Positions 57,968 through 64,000 of a DNA stretch of 64,000 nucleotides are shown here, piece after piece. This stretch comes from JACDHG01 sp963811585 (GTDB lineage Bacteria; Actinomycetota; Actinomycetes; Propionibacteriales; Nocardioidaceae): assembly GCA_963811585.1 (NCBI GenBank), contig CAWERR010000008.1, positions 434,001 through 498,000 on the forward strand, given 5' to 3'. The notes under the pieces were generated by a model that was not told where the DNA came from, did not search any database, and saw only the letters and a program-made list of their open reading frames with translations. How positions within the stretch are numbered: position 1 is the first letter of the stretch; the number at the start of each line of letters is the position of its first letter. A program made the translations under genes and the position numbers.

Positions 57968-58510
57968 ATGGCCCGCTACATCAGCGTGACCCTCGAGTCC
58001 CGCAACGTCCGCTGCCTCGCCCGGCTGCTCGACGACGAGGCGCCGCGCACGGCCTCGGCGGTCTGGAACGCGCTGCCGCAGTCGGGTCAGGTGTTCCACG
58101 GGAAGTACGCACGCAACGAGATCTACAACCTGGTGCCTGCGTTCGCCGACGTCGAGCCGGGCAAGGAGAACATCACGGTGACGCCGATCCCGGGCGACCT
58201 GTGCTACTTCTCGTTCGACTCCGACGACCTGGGCAACCCGTCATACGGATATGAGGCGACGCAGGAGCAGACCCGGCTGGCGCGCGTCGTCGACCTGGCG
58301 CTGTTCTACGGACGCAACAACCTGCTGATCAACGGTGACCAAGGCTGGATTCCCGGCAACGTGTTCGGCACGGTCGTCGAAGGGCTCGACGAGATGGCGG
58401 CCGCCTGCCAGGACATCTGGATGGGCGGCGCCAGAGGCGAGACGCTGACGTTCGACCGAGCCGAGACCCCTACCCCGAGCCCCGTTGACCCGTTACTCGA
58501 GGCCCGTTGA
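57968..58510 (+). CDS. DUF3830 family protein
   Basis: 180-residue protein, unbroken. Sequence NVRCLARLLDDEAPRTASAV, WNALPQSGQVFHGKYARNEI and NLLINGDQGWIPGNVFGTVV matches what I know of DUF3830, a cyclophilin-like-fold family without assigned function. No signal peptide or membrane span; an active site is not evident. ATG at 57968 after AAGGAGG. Third gene of the plus-strand operon under operator site 4; co-occurrence with amidase and racemase-like genes suggests a catabolic role. Its last codons carry an inverted copy of the downstream repeat. Confidence 0.72.
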   Translation: MARYISVTLESRNVRCLARLLDDEAPRTASAVWNALPQSGQVFHGKYARNEIYNLVPAFADVEPGKENITVTPIPGDLCYFSFDSDDLGNPSYGYEATQEQTRLARVVDLALFYGRNNLLINGDQGWIPGNVFGTVVEGLDEMAAACQDIWMGGARGETLTFDRAETPTPSPVDPLLEAR

Positions 58511-58526
58511 CGGGGGACGGACCACG

Positions 58527-58614
58527 AGTGACGGGTCAACGGACCAAGGCTGACGGGTCAACAGGCCAAAGCTGACGGGTCAACGGACCAAAGCTGGCAG
58601 GTCAGCGGGCGCAG
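58527..58614. repeat. 22-bp tandem repeats upstream of infA
   Basis: Four head-to-tail 22-bp units begin at 58527, 58549, 58571 and 58593. Three share ACGGGTCAA as core (two with ACGGGTCAACGG); the fourth is degenerate (GCAGGTCAGCGG). The reverse complement, CCGTTGACCCGT, occurs at 58484-58495 inside the end of the DUF3830 gene, so a transcript could fold that segment onto any of the repeat units. Confidence 0.75.
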
Positions 58615-58622
58615 CGGTGCGA

Positions 58623-58653
58623 TTTCTCTATTCGCCGGTCTTGCACGTAAACT
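58623..58653 (+). promoter_or_regulatory. candidate infA promoter
   Basis: A TAAACT -10 (58648-58653), identical to that proposed before rpoB, lies about 140 bases before infA. The -35 (TTTCTC, 58623) is poor. Confidence 0.3.
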
Positions 58654-58791
58654 GGTGCGTCGGCCCATCCATGGGCCCGCTTCGCTGTGTCCTGCGGCTG
58701 CCCCGCCAGGGGAAGGGATAGCGAGCGGTCTCCCGGGCCTCGCCTCGTCAGGGGCATCCATGACACCACATTGCTACAGATTGCGGAGGAT

Positions 58792-59013
58792 ATGCCGAAG
58801 AAGGAAGGGGTCATCGAGATTGAGGGCACCGTCGTCGAGGCGCTCCCGAACGCCATGTTCAGGGTCGAGCTCAACAACGGACATAAGGTCCTCGCTCACA
58901 TCAGCGGCAAAATGCGCCAGCACTACATCCGGATCCTTCCTGAGGACCGGGTTGTCGTGGAGCTGTCGCCGTACGACCTCACCCGCGGACGCATTGTCTA
59001 TCGCTACAAGTAA
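58792..59013 (+). CDS. infA: translation initiation factor IF-1
   Basis: 73-residue OB-fold factor that binds the 30S A site. MPKKEGVIEIEGTVVEALPN, then FRVELNNGHKVLAHISGKMR and ILPEDRVVVELSPYDLTRGR, are fully canonical. ATG at 58792 with GGAGGA 5 bases upstream; the longer upstream frame is not coding. First gene of the alpha-operon side of the superoperon after the island. Confidence 0.97.
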   Translation: MPKKEGVIEIEGTVVEALPNAMFRVELNNGHKVLAHISGKMRQHYIRILPEDRVVVELSPYDLTRGRIVYRYK

Positions 59014-59091
59014 CCCGTAGCAATCCCCACCAGCCGTCAACCCGTCACGCCACACCGCTTGCGGTAGTGCGTGACCCACATGGAGAGCTCG

Positions 59092-59205
59092 ATGAAGGTC
59101 AACCCGAGCGTCAAGAAGATCTGTGACAAGTGCAAGGTGATCCGTCGCAACGGACGGGTCATGGTGATCTGCGAAAACCCGCGCCACAAGCAGCGGCAGG
59201 GTTGA
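59092..59205 (+). CDS. rpmJ: 50S ribosomal protein L36
   Basis: 37 residues: MKVNPSVKKICDKCKVIRRN, then GRVMVICENPRHKQRQG. Zinc-ribbon form with CDKC, the Cys of VICEN and the His of PRHKQ as the four ligands. ATG 59092 after GGAGAGCTCG. Lies between infA and the long rpsM leader. Confidence 0.97.
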   Translation: MKVNPSVKKICDKCKVIRRNGRVMVICENPRHKQRQG

Positions 59206-59240
59206 GCAACCACCGTGCAACACATCAGTGTGACCGCTCG

Positions 59241-59343
59241 TCGTCACCGCCTCGTCCAGGACGAGGTATGACGATGTTGCCCCCGGACCGAAGGCCGGGG
59301 CCCTGCCAGATCGAGGGAGAGATCCCTCGAGAGGCGGGCAGGG
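59241..59343 (+). promoter_or_regulatory. structured leader upstream of rpsM
   Basis: Three consecutive strong hairpins in the 184-base rpmJ-rpsM gap: (a) TCGTCA/TGACGA enclosing the perfect CCTCGTC-CAG-GACGAGG (59241-59274); (b) CCCCGG/CCGGGG (59281-59300); (c) CCCTGCC/GGCAGGG enclosing CGAGGG/CCCTCG (59301-59343). The position equals that of the S4-controlled alpha-operon leader of E. coli. Function here is inference. Confidence 0.55.
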
Positions 59344-59389
59344 ACGCGGCACGCCATACACCTTCGACAACGGAAAGGTACACCGCCTG

Positions 59390-59767
59390 ATGGCACGCCT
59401 CGTTGGTGTCGACCTACCGCGCGACAAGCGCGTTGAGGTCGCACTCACCTACATTTTCGGAATCGGCACGACTCGTGCACACGAGCTGCTCGACGCGACC
59501 GGGGTCAGCCCCGACCTGCGCGTCCACCAGCTCGGCGACGAGGAGCTGGTCAAGCTCCGGGACTACATCGAAGCCAACTTCCAGGTCGAAGGTGACCTGC
59601 GCCGTACGACGACGGCCGACATCCGCCGCAAGGTCGAGATCGGCAGCTACCAGGGACGCCGCCACCGCCAGGGCCTCCCGGTCCGCGGTCAGCGCACCAA
59701 GACGAACGCTCGCACCCGCAAGGGACCCAAGCGCACCGTCGCCGGCAAGAAGAAGGTGACCAAGTGA
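59390..59767 (+). CDS. rpsM: 30S ribosomal protein S13
   Basis: 125-residue S13 of the 30S head, contacting the P-site tRNA. MARLVGVDLPRDKRVEVALT, YIFGIGTTRAHELLDATGVS and GLPVRGQRTKTNARTRKGPK are canonical; C-terminus KRTVAGKKKVTK is basic. ATG 59390 after GGAAAGG. First gene of the alpha operon proper. Confidence 0.98.
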   Translation: MARLVGVDLPRDKRVEVALTYIFGIGTTRAHELLDATGVSPDLRVHQLGDEELVKLRDYIEANFQVEGDLRRTTTADIRRKVEIGSYQGRRHRQGLPVRGQRTKTNARTRKGPKRTVAGKKKVTK

Positions 59768-59843
59768 TGCGCGCATCTGATGCGTCCTGCGTCTCGCGTC
59801 CCGCACCTAGCACCAGCCACCTCACACCCAGGAGTTCGTGAAT

Positions 59844-60251
59844 ATGCCTCCCAAGGGCCGACAGGCCGCCGGCGCCAAGAAGGTTCGCCGCAAGGAGAAG
59901 AAGAACGTTGCTGCGGGCCAGGCCCACATCAAGAGCACGTTCAACAACACCATCATCACTATCACCGACCCCAACGGGGCCGTGATCTCGTGGGCGAGTG
60001 CCGGGACCGTCGGATTCAAGGGCTCGCGCAAGTCCACCCCGTTCGCCGCGCAGATGGCCGCCGAGGCCGCTGGTCGCCGGGCGATGGACCACGGCATGAA
60101 GAAGATCGACGTCTTCGTCAAAGGCCCGGGATCGGGACGTGAGACGGCGATTCGGTCACTGGGTGCCGTCGGCCTCGAGGTCGGCACCATCCAAGACGTC
60201 ACGCCCAGCCCGCACAACGGCTGCCGCCCGCCCAAGCGCCCGCGCGTCTGA
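59844..60251 (+). CDS. rpsK: 30S ribosomal protein S11
   Basis: 135-residue S11 of the 30S platform near the Shine-Dalgarno cleft. AHIKSTFNNTIITITDPNGA, GFKGSRKSTPFAAQMAAEAA and RDVTPIPHNGCRPPK-type ending (QDVTPSPHNGCRPPKRPRV) identify it. ATG 59844 after AGGAGTTCG; the in-frame ATT/GTG upstream are less likely. Confidence 0.98.
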   Translation: MPPKGRQAAGAKKVRRKEKKNVAAGQAHIKSTFNNTIITITDPNGAVISWASAGTVGFKGSRKSTPFAAQMAAEAAGRRAMDHGMKKIDVFVKGPGSGRETAIRSLGAVGLEVGTIQDVTPSPHNGCRPPKRPRV

Positions 60252-60281
60252 CCCCCGACCGAGTTAGGAGACTGATTTCTG

Positions 60282-60890
60282 ATGGCCCGTTACACCGGAC
60301 CCATGACGAAGAAGTCGCGCCGCCTGGGGGTCGACCTCATCGGTGGAGATGCGGCTTATGAACGCCGACCGTACCCACCCGGCCAGCATGGCCGTGGCAG
60401 GATCCGCGAGTCGGAGTACCGCAACCAGTTGATGGAGAAGCAGAAGGCGCGCTACACGTACGGCGTCCTCGAGAAGCAGTTCCGCAACTACTACAAGGAA
60501 GCAAGCCGTCGCCCCGGCAAGACCGGCGACAACCTGCTTCAGATGCTCGAGGTCCGCCTCGACAACGTGATCTACCGGGCCGGCTTCGCGCGGACACGTC
60601 GTCACGCGCGCCAGCTTGTCAACCACGGCCACTTCACGGTCAACGGCCACAAGGTCGACATCCCGTCATACCAAGTGGCGGCTCACGACGTCATCGACGT
60701 CCGTGAGAAGTCCGTGGAGATGACGCCCTTCATCGTGGCTCGCGAGACCCACGGCGAGCGGATCGTGCCGCCGTGGCTCGAGGTCATCTCGAACAAGATG
60801 CGCGTGCTCGTGCATCAGCTCCCGGTGCGTCAGCAGATTGACGTCCCGGTGCAAGAACAGCTCATCGTGGAGTACTACTCCAAGAAGTAA
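60282..60890 (+). CDS. rpsD: 30S ribosomal protein S4, zinc-free type
   Basis: 202-residue S4, primary 16S binder and, in E. coli, repressor of the alpha operon. MARYTGPMTKKSRRLGVDLI: the N-terminal zinc-knuckle cysteines of the C+ form are absent. The S4 RNA-binding domain is MLEVRLDNVIYRAGFARTRR, HARQLVNHGHFTVNGHKVDI. C-terminus IVEYYSKK. The final bases are duplicated just downstream. Confidence 0.98.
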   Translation: MARYTGPMTKKSRRLGVDLIGGDAAYERRPYPPGQHGRGRIRESEYRNQLMEKQKARYTYGVLEKQFRNYYKEASRRPGKTGDNLLQMLEVRLDNVIYRAGFARTRRHARQLVNHGHFTVNGHKVDIPSYQVAAHDVIDVREKSVEMTPFIVARETHGERIVPPWLEVISNKMRVLVHQLPVRQQIDVPVQEQLIVEYYSKK

Positions 60891-60919
60891 GCAAACGAGC
60901 GACACCAAGAAGTAAGCAA
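60880..60919 (+). repeat. 15-bp direct repeat duplicating the rpsD 3' end
   Basis: CCAAGAAGTAAGCAA occurs at 60880-60894 (last codons and stop of rpsD) and again at 60905-60919, a 25-bp period. It looks like a small tandem duplication in the rpsD-rpoA gap. Confidence 0.8.
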
Positions 60920-60978
60920 CACACCTATCCGAAAATCTGCGTCCTCATATTGCGGGGGGTGCAGGAAGGAAAATCACC

Positions 60979-61992
60979 GTGCTTATCGCCCAGCGTCCGT
61001 CCCTGGCCGAAGATGTCGTCAACGACCATCGCTCGCGCTTCTCCATCGAGCCGCTCGAGCCTGGTTTTGGCTACACCCTCGGTAACTCACTTCGCCGCAC
61101 CTTGCTGTCGTCGATCCCCGGCGCCGCCGTCACCTCTATCCGCGTCGACGGCGTGCTGCACGAGTTCTCGACCATCCCGGGTGTCCGCGAGGACGTCACC
61201 GAGGTCATCTTGAACCTCAAGCAGCTTGTCGTCTCCTCCGAGCACGACGAGCCCGTCACCATGTACCTGCGCAAGCAGGGCCCCGGTGAGATCACCGCCG
61301 CCGACATCGCGCCGCCGGCCGGAGTCGAGGTCCACAACCCCGAGCTCGTGCTCGCCACGCTGAACGACAAGGGCAAGCTCGACATGGAGCTTGTCGTCGA
61401 GCGTGGCCGTGGCTACGTCTCCGCCGTACAGAACAAGAGCGCCGACGCCGAGATCGGCCGGATGCCGGTCGACTCGATCTATTCGCCGGTGCTCAAGGTG
61501 ACCTACAAGGTCGAGGCCACCCGTGTCGAGCAGCGCACCGACTTCGACCGCCTGATCATCGACGTCGAGACCAAGCCGTCGATGAACCCTCGCGACGCGC
61601 TCGCGTCAGCCGGCAAGACGCTCGTTGAGCTGTTCGGTCTGGCCCGCGAGCTCAACGTCGAGGCCGAGGGCATCGACATCGGCCCGTCGCCGGTCGACGA
61701 GCAACTGGCCGCCGACCTGGCGCTGCCGGTGGAGGACCTCAACCTCACCGTTCGGTCCTACAACTGCCTCAAGCGCGAGGGCATCCACACCGTGGGCGAG
61801 CTTCTCTCGCGTAGCGAGCAGGACCTGCTCGACATCCGCAACTTCGGCTCGAAGTCGATCGACGAAGTGAAGGCGAAGCTCGCCGAGATGGGTCTCTCGC
61901 TCAAGGACAGCGCGCCTGGCTTCGACCCCAGCACGGTGATCGACAGCTACGACGATGACGACACGAGCTTCGTTGAGGATGAGCAGTACTGA
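60979..61992 (+). CDS. rpoA: RNA polymerase alpha subunit
   Basis: 337-residue alpha subunit, unbroken. N-terminal dimerisation domain: EPLEPGFGYTLGNSLRRTLL, SSIPGAAVTSIRVDGVLHEF; C-terminal domain for UP-element and activator contact: VEDLNLTVRSYNCLKREGIH, RNFGSKSIDEVKAKLAEMGL. Acidic tail DDDDTSFVEDEQY. Start is GTG 60979 after GAAGGAAAATCACC. Assembles the polymerase core with the rpoB and rpoC products. Confidence 0.98.
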   Translation: MLIAQRPSLAEDVVNDHRSRFSIEPLEPGFGYTLGNSLRRTLLSSIPGAAVTSIRVDGVLHEFSTIPGVREDVTEVILNLKQLVVSSEHDEPVTMYLRKQGPGEITAADIAPPAGVEVHNPELVLATLNDKGKLDMELVVERGRGYVSAVQNKSADAEIGRMPVDSIYSPVLKVTYKVEATRVEQRTDFDRLIIDVETKPSMNPRDALASAGKTLVELFGLARELNVEAEGIDIGPSPVDEQLAADLALPVEDLNLTVRSYNCLKREGIHTVGELLSRSEQDLLDIRNFGSKSIDEVKAKLAEMGLSLKDSAPGFDPSTVIDSYDDDDTSFVEDEQY

Positions 61993-62054
61993 GCTCGGCT
62001 CCATCCAGGTAACAGCTATCCGGGTACCTGATACGGCTCGGAAGAGGAGATGAC

Positions 62055-62745
62055 ATGCCAATCCCCAAGAAGGGTCCCCGCCTCGGCGGCAGCCCGTCGC
62101 ACCAGAAGGCGATTCTCGCCAACCTGGCCACAAGCCTGTTCGAGCATGGCGCGATCACGACTACAGAAGCCAAGGCACGAGTGCTGCGCCCGTATGCCGA
62201 ACGGCTGATCACGAAGGCCAAGCGCGGCGACCTCCACAACCGTCGCCAGGTGGCTATCTGTCATCCGAGACAAGACGACCGTGCACGTGCTCTTCACCGA
62301 GATTGGCCCGCGGTATGCCGAGCGACCCGGCGGCTACACCCGTATCACCAAGCTCGGTCCCCGCAAGGGTGACAGCGCGCCGATGGCCGTGATCGAGCTC
62401 GTCGAGGCGGAGTTCACCGCGAAGACTCGCGCGACCAAGTCGCGGGGCGCAGCGACCGGCACCACCGCGCCCCCTGTCGAGGCCGAGGACACTTCGACGG
62501 ACGAGGCAACGACCGAAGAGGTTGCGTCCGACGAGGTTGCGTCCGACGAGGTGACCACGAACGAGGCGGCCACGGACGAGGCAGCGACTGATCAGGTCGA
62601 GGCTCAAGAGGCCGTCGCCGAGCAGGAGCCCGCCGGTGAGACCGTCGAGGCTCCCGCCGACGAGGCAGCGACGGACGAGGCAGCGACGGACGAGGCAGCC
62701 GCCGACGAGGCAGCGACCGACGAAGCCGAGGACGACACCAAGTAG
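62055..62745 (+). CDS. rplQ: 50S ribosomal protein L17 with acidic repeat tail (one frameshift)
   Basis: L17 near the tunnel exit. PIPKKGPRLGGSPSHQKAIL and TTEAKARVLRPYAERLITKA, then after one extra base near 62251 SVIRDKTTVHVLFTEIGPRY and GGYTRITKLGPRKGDSAPMA. The L17 domain ends near residue 120. A tail of over 100 residues follows, built from Thr/Asp/Glu/Ala units such as TDEAATDEAAADEAATDEA, strongly acidic, against the usual basic character of ribosomal proteins. Last gene of the operon; an intrinsic terminator follows. Confidence 0.93.
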
Positions 62746-62769
62746 CAGACCCAGTGAGCAGCACCTGAC

Positions 62770-62805
62770 AGGCCCGCTCTCCCTTTCGGGGGGCGGGCCT
62801 TCGTC
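62770..62805 (+). terminator. intrinsic terminator of the alpha operon
   Basis: AGGCCCGC (62770-62777) pairs with GCGGGCCT (62793-62800), with an inner CCC/GGG extension, followed by TCGT. It lies 25 bases after the rplQ stop. Confidence 0.75.
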
Positions 62806-62888
62806 ATACCCCACCTGCGCCGGGGCGTCCAGCGGATGGCGCGATAACAGGTTGACTTCAAGTCCACCTGACCCCGCAGACTCGTGCG

Positions 62889-64000
62889 GTGACCATCGAG
62901 CGCAAGGAAGTCGCTTCGCGGCGCAGCCTGTGGCTGCCACGTCTCGATGGGCTGCCCCGCCCGTTCTGGTATCTGTGGGCGGGGACGCTCCTCAACCGGC
63001 TCGGTACCTTCGTGGCGCCGTTCATGGCGCTCTACCTCACCGACGAGCAAGGGTTCTCTGTCGCCCGCGCGGGATTCGTGTTGACGTTGTTCGGCCTCGG
63101 CTCGGCGCTCAGCCAACCGCTAGGTGGCGCACTCGCAGACCAGATCGGCCGCAGAAACACCATGGTCGCCGGCCTGTCGAGTGCGGCAGTGGCGCTGGTC
63201 GTCCTCGGCGCCGCCGACACAGTCGTCACGCTGGCGGTGTCGTGCTTTGTCTACGGCCTGTGTCTGGACTTGTACCGACCGGCTTCGGCTGCGGCCATTG
63301 TCGATCTGGTGTCCGTCGCCGACCGTCCGCGGGCCTTCGCGTTGCAGTTCTGGGCGATCAACCTGGGTTTCTCGATCGCGACGCCGCTGGGTGGATTCCT
63401 CGCCTCCCGCGACTACTGGCTGTTGTTCGTGCTCGACGCAGCGGCCAGCCTGCTGTTTGCGCTCCTGGTGCTGCGTGGAGTGCCCGAGAGTCGCCCGGAG
63501 GTCACCGGGGACCAGGGTCACTTCGTCGATGTCGTGCGCGACAAGCTCATGGTGGCCCTGGTCTTCGCCGTTATGCTCCAAGCGGTTGTCTACATGCAGG
63601 CCTACCTGACGCTGCCGTTGGCCTTCGCGGCCGACGGCCTTGGGCCGGCGTCATACGGCCTCGCTATCAGCCTCAACGGCGTCCTGATCGTGGTGTTGCA
63701 GCCGATTCTGATCGGTCTGCTAGTCGGCTTCCGCGGTGGTCCACTGCTCTTCTGCGCGATGAGCATCCAGGGCGTGGGGTTCGGGTTGACGGCGCTTGCC
63801 GACGGCATGGCTGGCCACATTGTCGCGATCGTTGTCTGGACGCTGGGTGAGGTGCTCGCGGCGGGCCTGCTGGGTGCGCTGGTCGCCGCGCTTGCGCCGG
63901 TGCGGCTGCGGGGGCGCTATATGGGTGCCTTTGGACTGGCGTTCGGGCTCGCCGCGTTCCTCGCGCCGGCGGTCGGGACTCAAGTGCTCGAACATCTCGG
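62889..64000 (+). CDS. major facilitator superfamily transporter (3' partial)
   Basis: Open to the window edge, 370 residues seen. Twelve-span MFS drug-efflux-like protein: PFWYLWAGTLLNRLGTFVAP in helix 1, motif A GGALADQIGRRNTMVAGLSS between helices 2 and 3, LYRPASAAAIVDLVSVADRP after helix 4, and the second-half loop VRLRGRYMGAFGLAFGLAAF. GTG 62889 (TIERKEVASRRSLWL) is chosen; ribosome-binding signal is weak. Substrate unknown. Separated from rplQ by the terminator, so not part of the ribosomal operon. Confidence 0.8.
   Translation, partial: MTIERKEVASRRSLWLPRLDGLPRPFWYLWAGTLLNRLGTFVAPFMALYLTDEQGFSVARAGFVLTLFGLGSALSQPLGGALADQIGRRNTMVAGLSSAAVALVVLGAADTVVTLAVSCFVYGLCLDLYRPASAAAIVDLVSVADRPRAFALQFWAINLGFSIATPLGGFLASRDYWLLFVLDAAASLLFALLVLRGVPESRPEVTGDQGHFVDVVRDKLMVALVFAVMLQAVVYMQAYLTLPLAFAADGLGPASYGLAISLNGVLIVVLQPILIGLLVGFRGGPLLFCAMSIQGVGFGLTALADGMAGHIVAIVVWTLGEVLAAGLLGALVAALAPVRLRGRYMGAFGLAFGLAAFLAPAVGTQVLEHL

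Overview
The window is high-GC actinobacterial chromosome, most likely from a Nocardioidaceae-type organism (Nocardioides/Aeromicrobium relatives). The grounds are an mce/yrbE locus with an Mkl-type ATPase directly ahead of rpoB, a complete actinobacterial str-S10-spc-alpha ribosomal superoperon, a zinc-type S14, a zinc-LID adenylate kinase, a DUF6328 membrane protein, and an L4 with an accessory C-terminal domain. Genus-level placement is inference.

Layout: (1) 1-11.2 kb, an Mce lipid importer: mkl ATPase (5' end outside the window), two YrbE/MlaE permeases, six MCE proteins A-F (E is a lipoprotein with an odd Cys-rich tail) and two Mce-associated membrane proteins. (2) 11.46-19.0 kb, rpoB and rpoC, closed by a terminator. 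(3) 19.1-22.5 kb, a threonine-aldolase-like enzyme, a membrane protein, a NUDIX hydrolase and an unknown protein with a leaderless-type promoter. (4) 22.6-27.2 kb, the str operon rpsL-rpsG-fusA-tuf with promoter and terminator. (5) 28.2-41.2 kb, S10/spc genes rpsJ to rplO, then secY, adk and map. (6) 41.3-58.5 kb, a 17-kb catabolic island. (7) 58.8-62.8 kb, infA, rpmJ, rpsM, rpsK, rpsD, rpoA and rplQ with a terminator, followed by a truncated MFS transporter.

The most interesting part is the island between map and infA. It holds an MHS/ProP-type transporter, a GabT-like transaminase and an aldehyde dehydrogenase, a FAD/Fe-S 2-hydroxyacid oxidase, an M20 deacetylase/peptidase, a LysN-like transaminase, an ectoine-hydrolase-like M24 protein, two Asp/Glu-racemase/maleate-isomerase-like proteins, a D-2-hydroxyacid dehydrogenase, an amidase, a DUF3830 protein and a GntR/FCD regulator. 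Four copies of one palindrome, GATTGT-NN-ACAATC (two perfect, one with one mismatch, one weaker), lie exactly in front of the island's transcription units. This predicts a single regulon for an uncharacterised pathway that resembles, but does not match, ectoine catabolism. Inside the island a MerB-like gene is bracketed by two unusual arrays of 11-bp arms in alternating orientation, spaced exactly 37 bp apart.

Sequence quality is uneven. About 1-19.7 kb and 53.5-57.8 kb are full of single-base indels, including in essential genes (rpoB, rpoC), and there is one more in rplQ; about 19.9-53.5 kb is almost free of them. I treat these breaks as sequencing/assembly errors and give full-length gene spans. 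No rRNA, tRNA, CRISPR array, insertion sequence or phage gene was seen.
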